Source of the DNA: Metellina segmentata
Taxonomy: Eukaryota > Arthropoda > Arachnida > Araneae > Tetragnathidae
Direction of reading: 5' to 3'
DNA length: 64,000 nt
Assembly (NCBI GenBank): GCA_947359465.1
Contig: OX375878.1
Coordinates: forward strand, 91,734,377-91,798,376
The position numbers and the translations under genes are program-made. Every line of letters starts with the position of its first letter. Within the stretch, counting starts at the first letter, position 1. Under the pieces are notes generated by a model that worked only from the letters and a program-made list of their open reading frames with translations, had not been told where the DNA came from and did no database searches. Shown here in pieces: positions 35,521 through 46,623 of this stretch.

Positions 35521-36780
35521 TTGAAGTCAGAGTCTCAATCGTCGGAGAAGAACGAGAGGTTCCAAGATCTCTGCGAAGCAATGTTGAAATCAAATATTGC
35601 TCTTAATAAGTTGGAGAATGAACATTTTAGAGCCTTCTTGAAGAAATACACAGGCAAAGAAATTTCCCATGAATCCACACTTAGGAAATATTACATTACG
35701 CCAGTGTACGAGAAGGTGATCAAAAGGATACAAAATGAGATAGGTGATTCCATCATCTGGATGTCAATTGATGAAACGACTGATCCTTGCGGGCGATATG
35801 TAGACCATGTAATAGTTGGGAAACTCAATTCAGAGGAAGCTGGACGTGGTCACCTAATTTTATGCAGAGTTGGAAAAAACTAATCACTCCACGATCGCCA
35901 TGACAGTGGGTGAAGCGATTAATATTTTGTGGGGGTTTCACGCGCAGCAGTATGGGGAGCAACGATTGTTGACTTTTGTTACGGATAGTGCAGCCTTCAT
36001 GCTGAAGGCTGGAGAAAGCCTAAAAATGTTTTATCCCAAGATGATTCACCTAACGTGCATGGCTCATGGCGTCCATCGCGTTGCAGAATAGTCTACCTGA
36101 TTTGAATAAATTTATATCTTCGAGAAAAAAGGTATTTGTTAAGGCACCTAGCAGAGTAAGGGATTTCAAAAATGCATATCCTAATATTCCTCTACCACCT
36201 GAACCAATAATCACAAGATGGGGCACGTAGATTTCTGCGGCTAATTATTTTGCTGAACATCACCAAAAATTGAAAGAAGTGATTGGAAGTTTTGATGATA
36301 CCGGGAACCAAGCTATTGTGAAAGCAAAAGCTGCACTGAACAACTCTTCTGTGGTCCAAAATGTGGCTTACGACAGATCCAATTTTGGCAATTTTCCTGA
36401 TTTAATTACCACTCTGGAAAGTAGAGGAATGGATCTGTGTAATTCTGTGTCTCTAATCGATGACTTGATTACGTAAAGTAAAGAGTGGAACGGGCCCATC
36501 GGGGAAAGCACAAGGAAGAAGCTGGATGCGGTACTGAAAAAAAAAAATCCTGAATGGAAGACTTCTCAGGCTGTGTCAAAGGTTTAGAATGGAGAGGTTG
36601 TACCAGAAAGTGAGTTGACGGACCCTCAAGAAATACTATCTTACCAATTTCTCCCTATCGTCGCATGTGACGTGGAAAGGTCATTCTCCTCACTGAAGAA
36701 GGTTTTAAGTAACAATAGACGAAGTTTCAAGGTTGAAAACCTTGAAAAAACATTGATTATTCAATGTAATTTCAATTAGT
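35521..36780 (+). pseudogene. hAT-family transposase, disrupted (copy 2)
   Basis: Same protein as at 2401-3660 with the same motif order: IIWMSIDETTDP (35521-35883), VTDSAAFM and [15 protein letters not shown] (35870-36091), then 36270-36476. It keeps a better C-terminus than copy 1: IVACDVERSFSSLKKVLSNN at about 36655-36715. Lesions: a frameshift near 35822 (different from copy 1), the shared TAG in place of Trp in RWGTW (about 36230), a TAA at about 36474 and a TAG at about 36586. Role as for copy 1. Confidence 0.85.
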
Positions 36781-37605
36781 TGGAGGATGTTCAGGGATGT
36801 AACTAGACTAGTTTTCGCCTGGGAACACCTCCCCGACAACACCTGTCATCGCCACCACACATTAATTCCACAAATTCAAAATTTTTAAATTCTACAAAGA
36901 TGGTAAGGACTTGATTTCAATTTTCAAAAGTAAATCGATTAATTTGCAGCAATTTCCTTGACAAATAATCGAACCGTAAAGCTGACGTCTCAACTAGACA
37001 CTTTTAAAGCTAACCGAATTCAGTTTCGTTTGTCGGCGCATCAAAGTCACTTGGAAGACAGGAAACTTCAGAGACACGAGCCCGTTATCCTAAACTTCTT
37101 TACTCACATCAGACTCATGCAACCCTTCACACAATTTGCATTTAGTTCCTTTTATAGTTTTTGTAGTCAACTAATAAATTTTCCTCTTCATTTTTTATCA
37201 TGCGTAAAATATATACTAGTAAAAAAAGTCGTTGGCATGTTTAGCAACCCTACTCATTCCGTCGCGGGCACATGTCCCGTCTACCCACCTAGTTACATTC
37301 CGGAGGAAATTTGAAATGCTTTAATTTTAATCTACATTTTCCCCCAACGATGTAAGATTTATTAATTTGTTGCTTTGTATATTTTTTATTATCTATAACT
37401 GCGCTGTAAAAATAAAATTGTGAATTAATTGAATGAAAGTGTGGTTCAATTTTACGTTATTCTATTTACTACCCTTTTTTGTAAGAATTAATAATATTTT
37501 TTTTTACTATTTCGCATATTTGGGGAGTTTAGTGCATATTTTGTGATTTTGAAATGCATATTTCAGGTCATATTTTTGCATATAGATCCGAGCCCTATTT
37601 ATCAG

Positions 37606-37869
37606 TGATGCCCTACGTCACATTATTACTAATCAATCGATATTTGGAGCTGTATAAGCAGGAGCTTCAGGCAACAACTTACAAAGAGCTATGATGAGAT
37701 CTATTGAATGTTTTATCGACGCCGATGTTTCTTCCTCATTGTTTTAACTATTACTGTTTTGTCCCATGTCCCTTTTAAATAACAAAGTGTCCATGTCTTA
37801 ACATGTAGTTGTCTTTTTGATCCCATACTAAGGTTTATAGGATAAAGGAAAGGGTAGTTTTAACCTTAG

Positions 37870-37956
<87 letters not shown>

Positions 37957-38331
37957 TTAAAAACTTAGTAAAAACCTTACTTAACTAGTAGTTTCCACAC
38001 TAGGTTTTTTCAATAGAAAACTGAATCAAAGTTTCACAAGGTTTGCTGAAATTATTGAGGCAATTCGTTCAATACCATCTAGGAGGCATAATTGAACTAA
38101 TTTTCCTATCTTTTTTTGTACAAAGGAGTTTTCAAGTACTTTGATATCCATCAGCTGATACAAACCTAAGACATATAATCTACAAAATTTATTCATTTGA
38201 TAATAAAACTCCAATTTGGTACCTAAAAACTATCAGTAACTTCATTGTTTGCTATTCCTCAAAGTGTTTTTCTTCCCTTTGAAATATTCGCAGATTCAAC
38301 ATGTTTTCTTTTCGACTTCAGGATTTCAGCA
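37606..38331. other. Intergenic stretch with a long (TA)n tract
   Basis: (TA)n at 37870-37952, broken once. Otherwise AT-rich without recognised features. Confidence 0.7.
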
Positions 38332-38502
38332 TGTTCTTTATGTAGGTTTCAGAATATTGAGTTTATACTCAATTTCTCTCCAGAAGTATGTTCTTTATGT
38401 AGGTTTCAGAATATTGAGTTTATACCCAATTTCTCTCCAGAAGTATGTTCTTTATGTAGGTTTCAGAATATTGAGTTTATACTCAATTTCTCTCCAGAAG
38501 TA
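38332..38502. repeat. 57-bp tandem repeat, three copies
   Basis: Unit starts at 38332, 38389 and 38446. The copies are almost identical (one C/T change in copy 2). Each unit contains the inverted repeat ATTGAGTTTATACTCAAT. 57 is a multiple of 3, so two plus-strand frames stay open across it (38245-38613 and 38249-38599). I see no evidence that either is a gene. Confidence 0.95.
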
Positions 38503-39992
38503 TGTGTTAATATCTCATGCTCTTTTTTTTTATGTGAGACGTTTGATTCTTTGGAACTGCATCAACAATCATCTAACTGTTTGTACAATTATAAGATAGT
38601 TATTACATTGTGATCTAAGAAATGCCTCAAGCTACTTTTATGTGACTTGGTTTCTTACTAATCACAAGATACTGCTTTAGAATTTATAGTTGCCATTTTC
38701 AGATCTGTATCCTATGTATGCTGGGTACATGAAAACTTTAATATCACCAATGTATATTTAACTTAATTTCAATATCTGCTTAAGTTTTTTCAAGACTGAA
38801 TTCCTTACTCAACTGAATAAAATAAGACATTTTGTAATTTAAATAAATAAAATTCTTAGTATTATCAAGCAATATTTTAAAACCAAAGATATAAAAAATG
38901 GAAGAATACTTAATATTTATTAAATTCTCTTATGTATAGTTAAGCAACTTACAAATATTTTTACAACTTCCAAGCAGAAAAGAATTTTTTACCATATAAA
39001 TTTATTTGAATCAGGTGTATTTGTTTTTATTTCTTTTGAACGAGCTCCCTCTAGACATTTCTTCATCAAACATGTTACTACACATTTTTCAAGATCAGTT
39101 GGTCATTTTTTACTACACAAGGGGAAATGAAATAAGAGCCTACCGCTAAGAGATTACTTCAAATCACTACAGATGCCTGGACATGTAGAAGTGAAGACCA
39201 AAGCATTAAGTATTAGGCTACCAAGTTAGCAAATAAAATTATTTTAAAGTCCATCGTTTGTTTGATATTTTAACTATAATGTAAAGCTATACTATGTGTT
39301 AGTGAGACATTACATTAAAAAAAATTATTAGTTTTCATTTTGTTTTTGATATAATCAGTTTTTGTGAGTATTGTTAATGTTAATTTTGTTCAAGCTTTTG
39401 ATTTGAATTGAACTAATTTTAATTAGTTTTAGCAGATACTTAGCAGAAAATAACTTTGAAACATCAAACTAATAGTGAGGAAAACATTAAAAAGGCAGAA
39501 ATTTGTGGGTTGAAATATATTTATTACTTAGAACAATAAACATAATGAAATAACACATTGAGCATTGTTAGATTGTCTAAGTACAATCTATATTTTAAAA
39601 GTCAATCAATGAAAATCAAGCATCGAGTATGATTTCTTGTAATTTAACATATAAAGTTCATTTATAAGTTAAAGAAGCTGAACAAAACAAAATCAATCCA
39701 TTTTTGGTATTAACAACTACAATAAAATCCAAAAATTTAATATTTAGTTGTATTATATTTATGAGAATTAATTGTGATCTAAACAGTAACACACATGAAT
39801 ATACGTATGTATAATTCTAAGTAACTAATACAACTTTCTAATCCTATGAAGAAAACAAATTCTTTATTGGATCGAATTCTACAGAAGAAGAATTGAATGC
39901 TTTAAAAATTGCAAACCAATTCTTCAATACTGTGAAGCTATCAGTATTTTGATTGTATTGAATATCTACTTCATAAAATATCACTAGTAAGG
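38503..39992. other. HCCS 3' flank or 3' UTR; possible hAT scrap
   Basis: Lies downstream of the HCCS stop codon (minus strand), so part of it is presumably 3' UTR; several AATAAA-type signals are present on the minus strand, but I cannot pick one. On the plus strand, 39145-39205 reads LLQITTDAWTCRSED, resembling the TTDAW motif of hAT transposases; this is weak. Confidence 0.4.
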
Positions 39993-40209
39993 TCACGTCT
40001 CACTATCTCTAGAAGTCCATCTCCACCAAGACACTTTCATTCGATCCAAAACTGCTTCAAATGAATCTAATGCAGGACGAACATCTAAAATTGCAAACTT
40101 TCCATTTTGAATATTTACTTCACCACCATCATAATAATCAATTATATAACGAACCTCTTTCCCACATCTGTCAACAACCCAATCATGGCGATCAAATGGA
40201 AGTTCATAC
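39993..40209 (-). CDS. HCCS: Holocytochrome c-type synthase (cytochrome c heme lyase), last coding exon
   Basis: HCCS attaches heme covalently to the CXXCH motif of apocytochrome c in the mitochondrial intermembrane space. This exon opens after a TTTTTTTTAG acceptor at 40209 and encodes [20 protein letters not shown], then [29 protein letters not shown] and WWRW, ending TGA at 39993-39995. These are hallmark C-terminal HCCS motifs; PFDRHDW carries a conserved His. The first base completes the codon split with the exon at 54251 (GG|G). 72 codons including the stop. The identification is from my own translation of the minus strand. Confidence 0.95.
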
Positions 40210-41204
40210 CTAAAAAAAATACATATTTACATTTTTGTATGCCTTAAATTTTTCAAATTTAAGAAAAAACAAAAGGAAAGACCTCAACCATTTATTAACG
40301 TAAAATGTTTTTGAATTATAAATTTCTAAAAATGTGAACTAATTTGAGATTTAAGTAAATTTAACATTACATGGATTATAATAACTACATTTTTCTAAGC
40401 ATGTTATGTTAGAGATGAGTAGAAGCAATGTCTAATGACAATTGATCTAGATGAGATGTCTAACAGTACACAAAAGATTGCCTAGTGACCAAACCATAAA
40501 CATGGCTTTGCATTTAGAAAAGGCTATATATAATACGTCCACTGGCAATATAAGTAGATGTATTCTATCTAGGGAAGTTAAAGTATATAAAATTCACAAG
40601 ATTTTAATAGATGGATACAAAACTAAGCGTTGTACTCATGATCAAACAAAAGTATTCACTGTCACAACTGTGGATATTTATTATCCTTGATCAAAATTTT
40701 TAGCAGCAATGCAGATTCAAACTATACATAAATAAAATTCTTCACATGCTATCTCAATTGTTATGTTTTATGGAGGTTAATAACATCATAACAAGTAAAA
40801 TAGGAACACTACAAATTAAAGTATATGTAAAGTTAATTGATAGAATAAGGCAAGACAATGACTATCACTCTTCATTTAAAAAATTTTCTTAACCAACTGA
40901 AAATTTATTTAAATTTTAATAAATAGCTGAACTAATACATTTTATATTGAAATTTAAAATGTTTTGTGAATACATAAACTCTAATTGATAATATTTCCAC
41001 GTTATACTCAGTTTCCTAAGAGATAATCTACAGAATAATTGTGGATGTGGGACTCATTCTTAAAATTATTTATGTTTTTTTAATGTTTTTAGTAACAGTA
41101 AGAACTTGAAAAGAATGCTGTCATGGGCAACACCATGTGGGTACTGCTAGAAGAATATATATATATATATATACACATAAATAAATATATACATATATAT
41201 ATCA
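40210..41204 (-). other. HCCS intron 2, 3' part without named elements
   Basis: Intron 2 spans 40210-54250. This part is AT-rich, with (TA)n-like sequence at 41154-41200. A plus-strand frame at 40451-40690 has no recognisable motif. Confidence 0.6.
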
Positions 41205-41289
41205 CTAGCCACTGTGTGGCTAGCACAGCATTGCCCGTGCTGTACTTTATGGGGTTAGGGTGTGTCTATTGTGAATGCCCTCCAACTAC

Positions 41290-41656
41290 CGGTGTTTGAT
41301 TTCAATCAAGGGATTGATCCAGGACCGTCGTGCCACGTTTAAAAATTACATGTTGTCCTTGGGTCTTTCCCTTAGGGGACTGATCCAGGACCGTCCTCAA
41401 TAGTCCGTTGTGCTGCTCTAGCACGACGTTAATTAAAAAAATGATAAAATTACCTAGACTGTCGTCAATAGCACATTATGTTGTTGTAGTACGATGTTAA
41501 TTAAAACTTACCTCAGATCTTTCCCTAAGGGGATTGATCCCAGGCCGTTGTCAATACCATAGGGTGTTCCTGTAGTACGACGTTAATTAAAAATTACCTC
41601 AGATCTTTCCCTTAGGGAATTGATCCCAGACCCTTGTCCATTGTGTTGCTCTAGTA
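41290..41656. repeat. Imperfect tandem array of SINE 3' tails
   Basis: GGGATTGATCCAGGACCGTC-type blocks followed by TTGTGTTGCTCTAGTACGAC and GTTAATTAAAA recur about four times at 60-110 bp spacing. The same block is the 3' end of the tRNA-derived SINEs at 42016-42311 and 42412-42562. The last unit is cut by the hAT at 41657 and resumes at 42723. Confidence 0.75.
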
Positions 41657-42015
41657 CAGGGGTGGCCAACCTTTTACATACCATGCGTCAATTGTTTCCA
41701 CATACGAGTTCAGATACGCCTTTGGATGCGTGAGTTTACTATATACAAATTTTAGATTTTCTAGGGATGCTCTTTTACTTTTTCAAATATGTCTGATCCA
41801 CTTGTTTTACCATGCAATGACCCCAAACTAGCAAGTTCTTGAAAACATAAAAATTAAAATTAATTTCTCTTATAAAAAATTCTTAACTGGGCTGCATCAC
41901 ATGTCCGTTGATTCATCCAAAGCTAGAGAAAAGAAAGTACAGGAATAGACAAGGACTTCCAATTGCTGAAATACATCCCAAGAGAATTCATTGAAACATC
42001 TGGGAATGGTAATTT

Positions 42016-42311
42016 TAGCTAACGTCTTAGAAGAGCAACACAACGGGCTATTGACGACGGTCCGGGATCAGTCCCTTAAGCGAAAGATCAGAGGACAACA
42101 CCTCGTAATTTTGAACCATGGTCAGATGACAAAGCAACACCTGAGCTGGCATCCCACTCTCCAAACCTCCACCCAACCCAATGTGAGGACTTTCGGCCAC
42201 GACAGATTTAAGGTGCACCACCCGCCTCTACACCTTATGCTTACAAACATCTATGCCCGAACCCGGAACCTTCCTATCTAGAGGCAAACACTTTAACCAC
42301 TATACCGGTCG
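42016..42311 (-). mobile_element. tRNA-derived SINE, full-length-looking
   Basis: The minus strand begins at about 42311 with GGTATAGTGGTTAAAGTG (A-box region), then GGTTCCGGGTTCGGGCA (B-box region). This is a tRNA-like RNA polymerase III promoter. The body includes CAAAATTACGAGGTGTTG and the tail GATCCCGGACCGTCGTCAAT. Same family as 9395-9688. Confidence 0.75.
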
Positions 42312-42411
42312 ATACATCTGGTAACCGTCTGCCTTGATAAAGCAATTTCATCTGTTTCCCTTTCAATAACTTTATTACCAACATGGCGTGCAAATATTTG
42401 GAGACAGGATT

Positions 42412-42562
42412 TAACAGTTTCTGAATTCTGAACAATTGAATCATCTGACCGTGGTTCAAAATTACGAGGTGTTGTCCTTGGTTCTTTCCCTTAAGGGATT
42501 GATCCCGGACCGTCGTCAATAGCCCATTGTTTTGCTCTAGTACGACGTTAACTAATAATAAC
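42412..42562 (+). mobile_element. SINE fragment, opposite orientation
   Basis: The 3' half of the same SINE: TGACCGTGGTTCAAAATTAC through CCGGACCGTCGTCAATAGCC to GTACGACGTTAA. It forms an inverted pair with the SINE at 42016-42311. Confidence 0.75.
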
Positions 42563-42830
42563 CAATTATTATTATTATCTGAACAATTGAACTGAGAGCA
42601 CTCTGGTGTTCAAAATATGAAGATGGATTCAGTTATGGCTCCTACTTCAAACGAATAAGTAGGCGTAAAGTTGCAGTGCGCCACTTGTAATCATCCAATG
42701 CGCCACTGGTTGACCACCCCTGCTCTTGTATGACGTTACTAAAAAATTACCAATTTAAATTTTCCGCAGATTTCAAATTCGTTGAAATTTTTACTACATA
42801 TTACCATTTGACAAAACATGCTAGAGTTGA

Positions 42831-43915
42831 TTCTCAGTGAAAATCTACTTGCTTCTTTCTGAGAGGTCACACACAACCAATACTTTACTTTTACTTTACT
42901 TTACTTATGTGGAGGAAGACCTCTCCGTCTCAATATAGCTTGGTTATCTCAGATTGCAGCTCAATTGAGAAAGGTCAACCGATACGAAGGTTACAACAGA
43001 GGTGAAGTAACATTCCACAGCGAAAGATGACAGCTGAGTCAGAGGGCAAAAAATTAAAGAGAATAAAAAATTGTAGAATTTCTGTTGATTCTTGTATTAT
43101 TTCTAAAATCCATCTTAAACACATTTTACTGCAATGCCAAACAATTATACATTTTCTAAAAATTAAGAGTTTAAGTTTTTGAAAAAGGCAGTTGAGAAAA
43201 TTGAATGGTGAAAGAGGAGTTAGGAAACTTGCTTTTTTTACTTAAAACATAGAAAAAATGAGTCTCATATTTAAAATTTTTTTATTTTATTGCTTACTGA
43301 ATTTAAAAATTAGCAATGGTTGTAGATGTTAAATGTTACTTTACAAACAATGAATTATATAAAGTTAAATAAGACAGTCCCATGTGCAAGAGGAAAACAA
43401 AATTTAAAAATGAGCATTTTGTACTTGATTACTTTTTTTAGAGAGTATACCTCTACACTTATTAAAGTAACCATATCGGGCACGAAATTTAAGTCATATC
43501 TATTTATAAAAAGTAAAAAGGTATCCAACTCTCTCTCGAACCTACAGTTGACCATGGGAGAAACACGGTTTAATGAGACGGAGTCCTACGACTTTGAGCG
43601 ATTGTTCTTGTGCCTTGTTGATGCACACAGCAGAACTTAAACAAACCAGGAACTGAAGTTTTTTAAATTGGTATGGGATATCAGAAGGGATGATTGGTAT
43701 TCTAGGAATGAATTCGTCTTGGCTGTGGCATGTCCAATCATGATGGTGGCTTCAATAATATTTGGCATGAGTTTCTTGATAGATTGTCGCGTGACACTGC
43801 AGAGTGCTATCTCTTCCCATTCATAAAAATAGTTTAAAAATAAATATTGCTGAAATTTAAAAGATTTATAGGAAACAAAATAATAAGTTATTTTCAAAAG
43901 GCACGGTTTGAAAAC
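42831..43915. other. No gene recognised (HCCS intron 2)
   Basis: AT-rich. A 104-codon plus frame at 43326-43640 overlaps a minus frame and shows no known motif. A short TTTAC repeat lies at 42885-42905. Confidence 0.5.
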
Positions 43916-43918
43916 TGC

Positions 43919-43960
43919 ACACAGATGAGGCCGTCATGTAGTTTACGGCCTCATCTGTGT
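43919..43960. repeat. Near-perfect hairpin, 16-bp stem
   Basis: ACACAGATGAGGCCGT, a 10-base loop CATGTAGTTT, then ACGGCCTCATCTGTGT. Could be a fold-back made at a transposon junction. Confidence 0.85.
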
Positions 43961-44585
43961 CACACGCAATGTCGATAGATTTGTAAATTTGAACACTACA
44001 GGGCAATTCTTGCAAGAGTTGTTTTTTGATGACATTGACATCTTTATTTCTTGGGTAAAGAATTGCCCTTTGGCACAGCCATGCATGATCAGTGCTTTGC
44101 TACAACAGCAATATATCGATCTTCCGCGGGGGTTGTAACCTTTGGGCAGCGGGCCACAGGTCTTCGGATAACTGTTTGGCTTGTCTGGAATTGCTTCCAT
44201 ACTTGTGAAATGACGGAATGATGAACGCCAAAGAAAAGAGCAACATCTGTGAATGATTGCCCTACTTCAAGGCATCCCACAGAATGCTAGTGCTCAGTAA
44301 ATGTTATTTGTCTTCTGGAAGCCATAGAAACCTGTTTTGAAAACTAATCATACAAAGGTTCGAAACACTTTTTACAGCACTTACATGCAACTCCTCAAAC
44401 CTTTCACAGTGCTGGCTTCTTATACAACTGCCTTTTTCTCATAATTCTCGACGCGAAACCGTGATTGGCTGTTACATAACACATTTGCATACTTACAAAT
44501 ACCTCTGCAGCAAATTTCAGCCTCAAATTCAGATTGGCTTCTTGAAATTAACATTTTTCTCTCTGTGCTTAAGTTTTGGCAGTGA
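43943..44585 (-). pseudogene. Tc1-like transposase fragment with one terminal repeat
   Basis: The minus-strand frame 44280-44089 starts MGCLEVGQSFTDVALFFGVH, then SVISQVWKQFQ and TTPAEDRYI. This is the helix-turn-helix DNA-binding region of Tc1 transposases (GQSQTQVA-type motif). The catalytic domain is missing. At the upstream edge (44565-44585, reversed) CACTGCCAAAACTTAAGCAC looks like a Tc1 terminal repeat; a related end occurs at about 45705-45850. Confidence 0.6.
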
Positions 44586-44586
44586 G

Positions 44587-45580
44587 TCTCGACTATTATA
44601 AAATGAAATTTGTGTGTTGTCTGTTCGGCATGTCCCGACGAATCTATGGCACTAACAACAATGAAATTTGACACACAGGTAGTCCAAATTGTTTGCAATT
44701 TTAAAGTCCAGCCCAAATATTAAAATTTAGTCTAGAACATTTAGAAATTAATTTAGTGAGATATTTAATTATTATTGTTTCCCTCCGAATGGCAACAGTC
44801 TTCAATCGGTATTGATTAAATCCATATTTACAGTGCATGTGTAGCCACCCAATTACTGCGTATCCTTTATAAAAATGTATTGTTTTTTAAAAGCATATTA
44901 ACTTTGAGTTTGGATTATCATAATCTATAATATAAGTATCTTTTTATTATGCTTCCTCCTTCCTATTTGGTTTGGATGTCTTATGGAAAGTATAGCGATA
45001 TTTAATCCCAATTTTAAATTTAATGTAGAGCATTTTAAAATTAATTTATTATTATATTTTTTGTATCATTTGGTTTCCTTAAAATGTCTAGTCTTCAAAT
45101 GGTCTTTACTGCACTCTCGCTAATCTTGGATTTCGATCATTTATGCAAACTAAGAACATCTCTTCTATGTAGTTCTACGCTCACAGAATGATGATGCGCT
45201 CTTCGAATGTCAACGTTTTACTGAGAAGCAAAGACCTGTTCCATCAATTTATTGTCGACATGTATTCCAAGATTGAATCGGAAAGGGTGTTGTACATACG
45301 ACTGAATCAGAGGAGTCTGAGAGTGGTACAGTATGCACATTTGAGAGATGCGTTGATGAACGTTGGAAATGTTTCTACATGAAAACTGATGTACACAGAA
45401 ATTGCTAAACTTCCAAAAAGATATCCAAACCAAAAGTTAATGCTTTTGTAAATTTATACGTTGCATAAATTATCAAAATTAAATATTGCTATGCTTTCCA
45501 AAAGACACCCAAACACAGAGACAAACAAAAAATTGCATAAAAGATCAACAAAATTACGACATTTCACTATAATGGTCTTT
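44587..45580 (+). mobile_element. Helitron fragment A (Rep-bearing), direct arm
   Basis: Starts TCTCGACTATTATAAAATG, a Helitron-type TC start, followed by non-coding sequence and a Rep fragment at 45188-45382. The whole arm matches, in inverted orientation, 46190-46623 joined to 53264-53771. The 3' end is undefined. Confidence 0.6.
45188..45382 (+). pseudogene. Helitron Rep-helicase N-terminal fragment (Helitron_like_N type)
   Basis: A 64-codon frame with LLRSKDLFHQFIVDMYSKIE and SERVLYIRLNQRSLRVVQY followed by AHLRDAL. This is the conserved region before the HUH nuclease motifs of Helitron Rep-helicases. Here it is only a scrap; HUH and helicase motifs are absent. The enzyme would nick and transfer single-stranded DNA for rolling-circle transposition. 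Confidence 0.75.
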
Positions 45581-45699
45581 TTAATTTACCACCCACCATA
45601 TGCAAAAAAGGCAGTCATATAAGAAGCCAGCATTGTGAAGGGGTTAGAGCATTGGAGTCATTAACAAAATAATGTTTAAATCCAAGACTCATTTTTGCA

Positions 45700-45850
45700 T
45701 ATTTCTCAAAACAAAATCGTAATTGTCTGTTACATAGCACATTTGCATACTTCCATCTTCCTCTTCAGCAAATTGCAGCCTCTCAAATTCAGATTGGCTT
45801 CTCGAAATTAACATTTTCCTCTCTGTGATTAGCTTTAGGTAGTGAGTGTA
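45700..45850. repeat. Copy of the 44.45-44.59 kb Tc1-like end
   Basis: CACATTTGCATACTT, then CAAATTCAGATTGGCTTCT and GAAATTAACATTTT(C/T)CTC and GGCAGTGAG-like sequence repeat 44480-44586 in direct orientation. 45607-45650 repeats 44399-44432 in inverted orientation. Confidence 0.6.
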
Positions 45851-46308
45851 TTATAAGACAAATATGAAAAAGTTACTTATGTTTAACTTAACCCATTAGT
45901 CTGAACTGCCTGCAGTTTGTATCATAGTGCATAAAAGTAGCCTTGCAATAGGACTTTGAGTTGTGATATGGGCTTTGTATAACGTCAGTGTTGGTCTAAC
46001 TACACTAAAGCGACAATGCAGTAAAATGACGACAATGTTGCGCAAAAAGTTCCTCATATTTTCTTGAGGTAAAATGTAGCAGTGTTGCCTAAAGGGAGAA
46101 GCTAAAACTAAACAGAAGCATAAAAACAGCATTTTTTTTTGTCCGTATAACGAAACATTGTGGGCTGTTTTAAATTTAAAAAGGCAGTTATAGCGAAATG
46201 CCGTAATTTTGCTGATCTTTTAAGCAATTTTTTGTTTGATTCCGTATTTGGGTGTCTTTTGGAAAGCATAGCAATATTTAATTTTGATAATTTATGCAAT
46301 GTATAAAT

Positions 46309-46578
46309 TTACAACAGCCTAAACTTTAACTTTTTGTTTGGATATTTTTTTGAAAGTTTTGCTATTTCTGTGTTCTTCAGTTTTTGTATAGCAACATTTC
46401 CATCGTTGATCAACGCATCTCTCAAATGTGCATACTGTACCACTCTCAGAGTCCTCTGATTCAGTTGTATGTACAACACCCTTTCCGATTCAATCTTGGA
46501 ATACATGTCGACAATAAATTGATGGAACAGGTCTTTGCTTCTCAGTATAACGTTGAAATTCGAAGAGCGCATCATCAT
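46309..46578 (-). pseudogene. Helitron Rep-helicase N-terminal fragment, second copy
   Basis: An 89-codon frame with VILRSKDLFHQFIVDMYSKI and the HLRDALINDGNVA stretch, about 90% identical to the fragment at 45188-45382 by eye. The tail (KLSKKYPNKK) is not Rep. Confidence 0.75.
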
Positions 46579-46619
46579 TCTGTGAGCGTAGAACTACATA
46601 GAAGAAATGTTCTTTGTTT

Positions 46620-46623
46620 GCAT
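46620..46623. other. GCAT target-site duplication, 5' side
   Basis: GCAT precedes the 5' LTR and follows the 3' LTR (53264-53267). The paralogous sequence at 45135-45150 (inverted) has a single GCAT at this spot, which proves the duplication. Confidence 0.92.

Larger units (their letters stand above)
30661..37597 (+). mobile_element. hAT transposon copy 2, carrying a nested 4.3-kb DNA transposon
   Basis: Termini TAGGGCTCGGATTTTGCATA and (reversed) TAGGGCTCGGATCTATATGC match copy 1. Flanks ATTATCAG (30653-30660) and TTTATCAG (37598-37605) agree at 7 of 8 bases. Without the insertion at 30921-35213 the element would be about 2.6 kb, like copy 1, to which it aligns almost base for base outside the insertion. 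Confidence 0.88.
41657..42722. mobile_element. Non-autonomous hAT (TSD CTCTAGTA / CTCTTGTA)
   Basis: Left end CAGGGGTGGCCAACC and right end (reversed) CAGGGGTGGTCAACC are inverted. Flanks CTCTAGTA (41649-41656) and CTCTTGTA (42723-42730) match at 7 of 8 and lie within a SINE-tail unit that rejoins across the insertion. Contains two SINE copies and no transposase. Confidence 0.8.
41205..42830 (-). mobile_element. Helitron family-2 copy with SINE-tail array and nested hAT
   Basis: On the minus strand the 3' end is GGCTAG|T at 41205. The other side shares family-2 Helitron sequence at 42760-42805 (TTTCCGCAGATTTCAAATTC, TTGAAATTTTTACT). Between them lie tandem SINE-tail units (41290-41656) and a hAT insertion (41657-42722). 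The 5' TC end was not found, so the right boundary is approximate. Confidence 0.5.
46190..46623 (-). mobile_element. Helitron fragment B, inverted arm (left part)
   Basis: Inverted match to 45100-45580, including a Rep fragment. It stops at the LTR retrotransposon boundary and continues at 53264-53771, where the 5' TC end (TCTCTACTATTATAA, minus strand, at 53771) is found. Confidence 0.7.

Noticed and set aside
38245..38613. 122- and 116-codon overlapping frames
   Set aside because: Length comes from the 57-bp repeat being a multiple of three. No support for coding.
41991..42281. 96-codon frame across a SINE
   Set aside because: The SINE has tRNA-like promoter boxes on the other strand. The frame is incidental.
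43326..43640. 104-codon plus frame in HCCS intron 2
   Set aside because: No recognisable motif, overlapped by an antisense frame, and intronic position.
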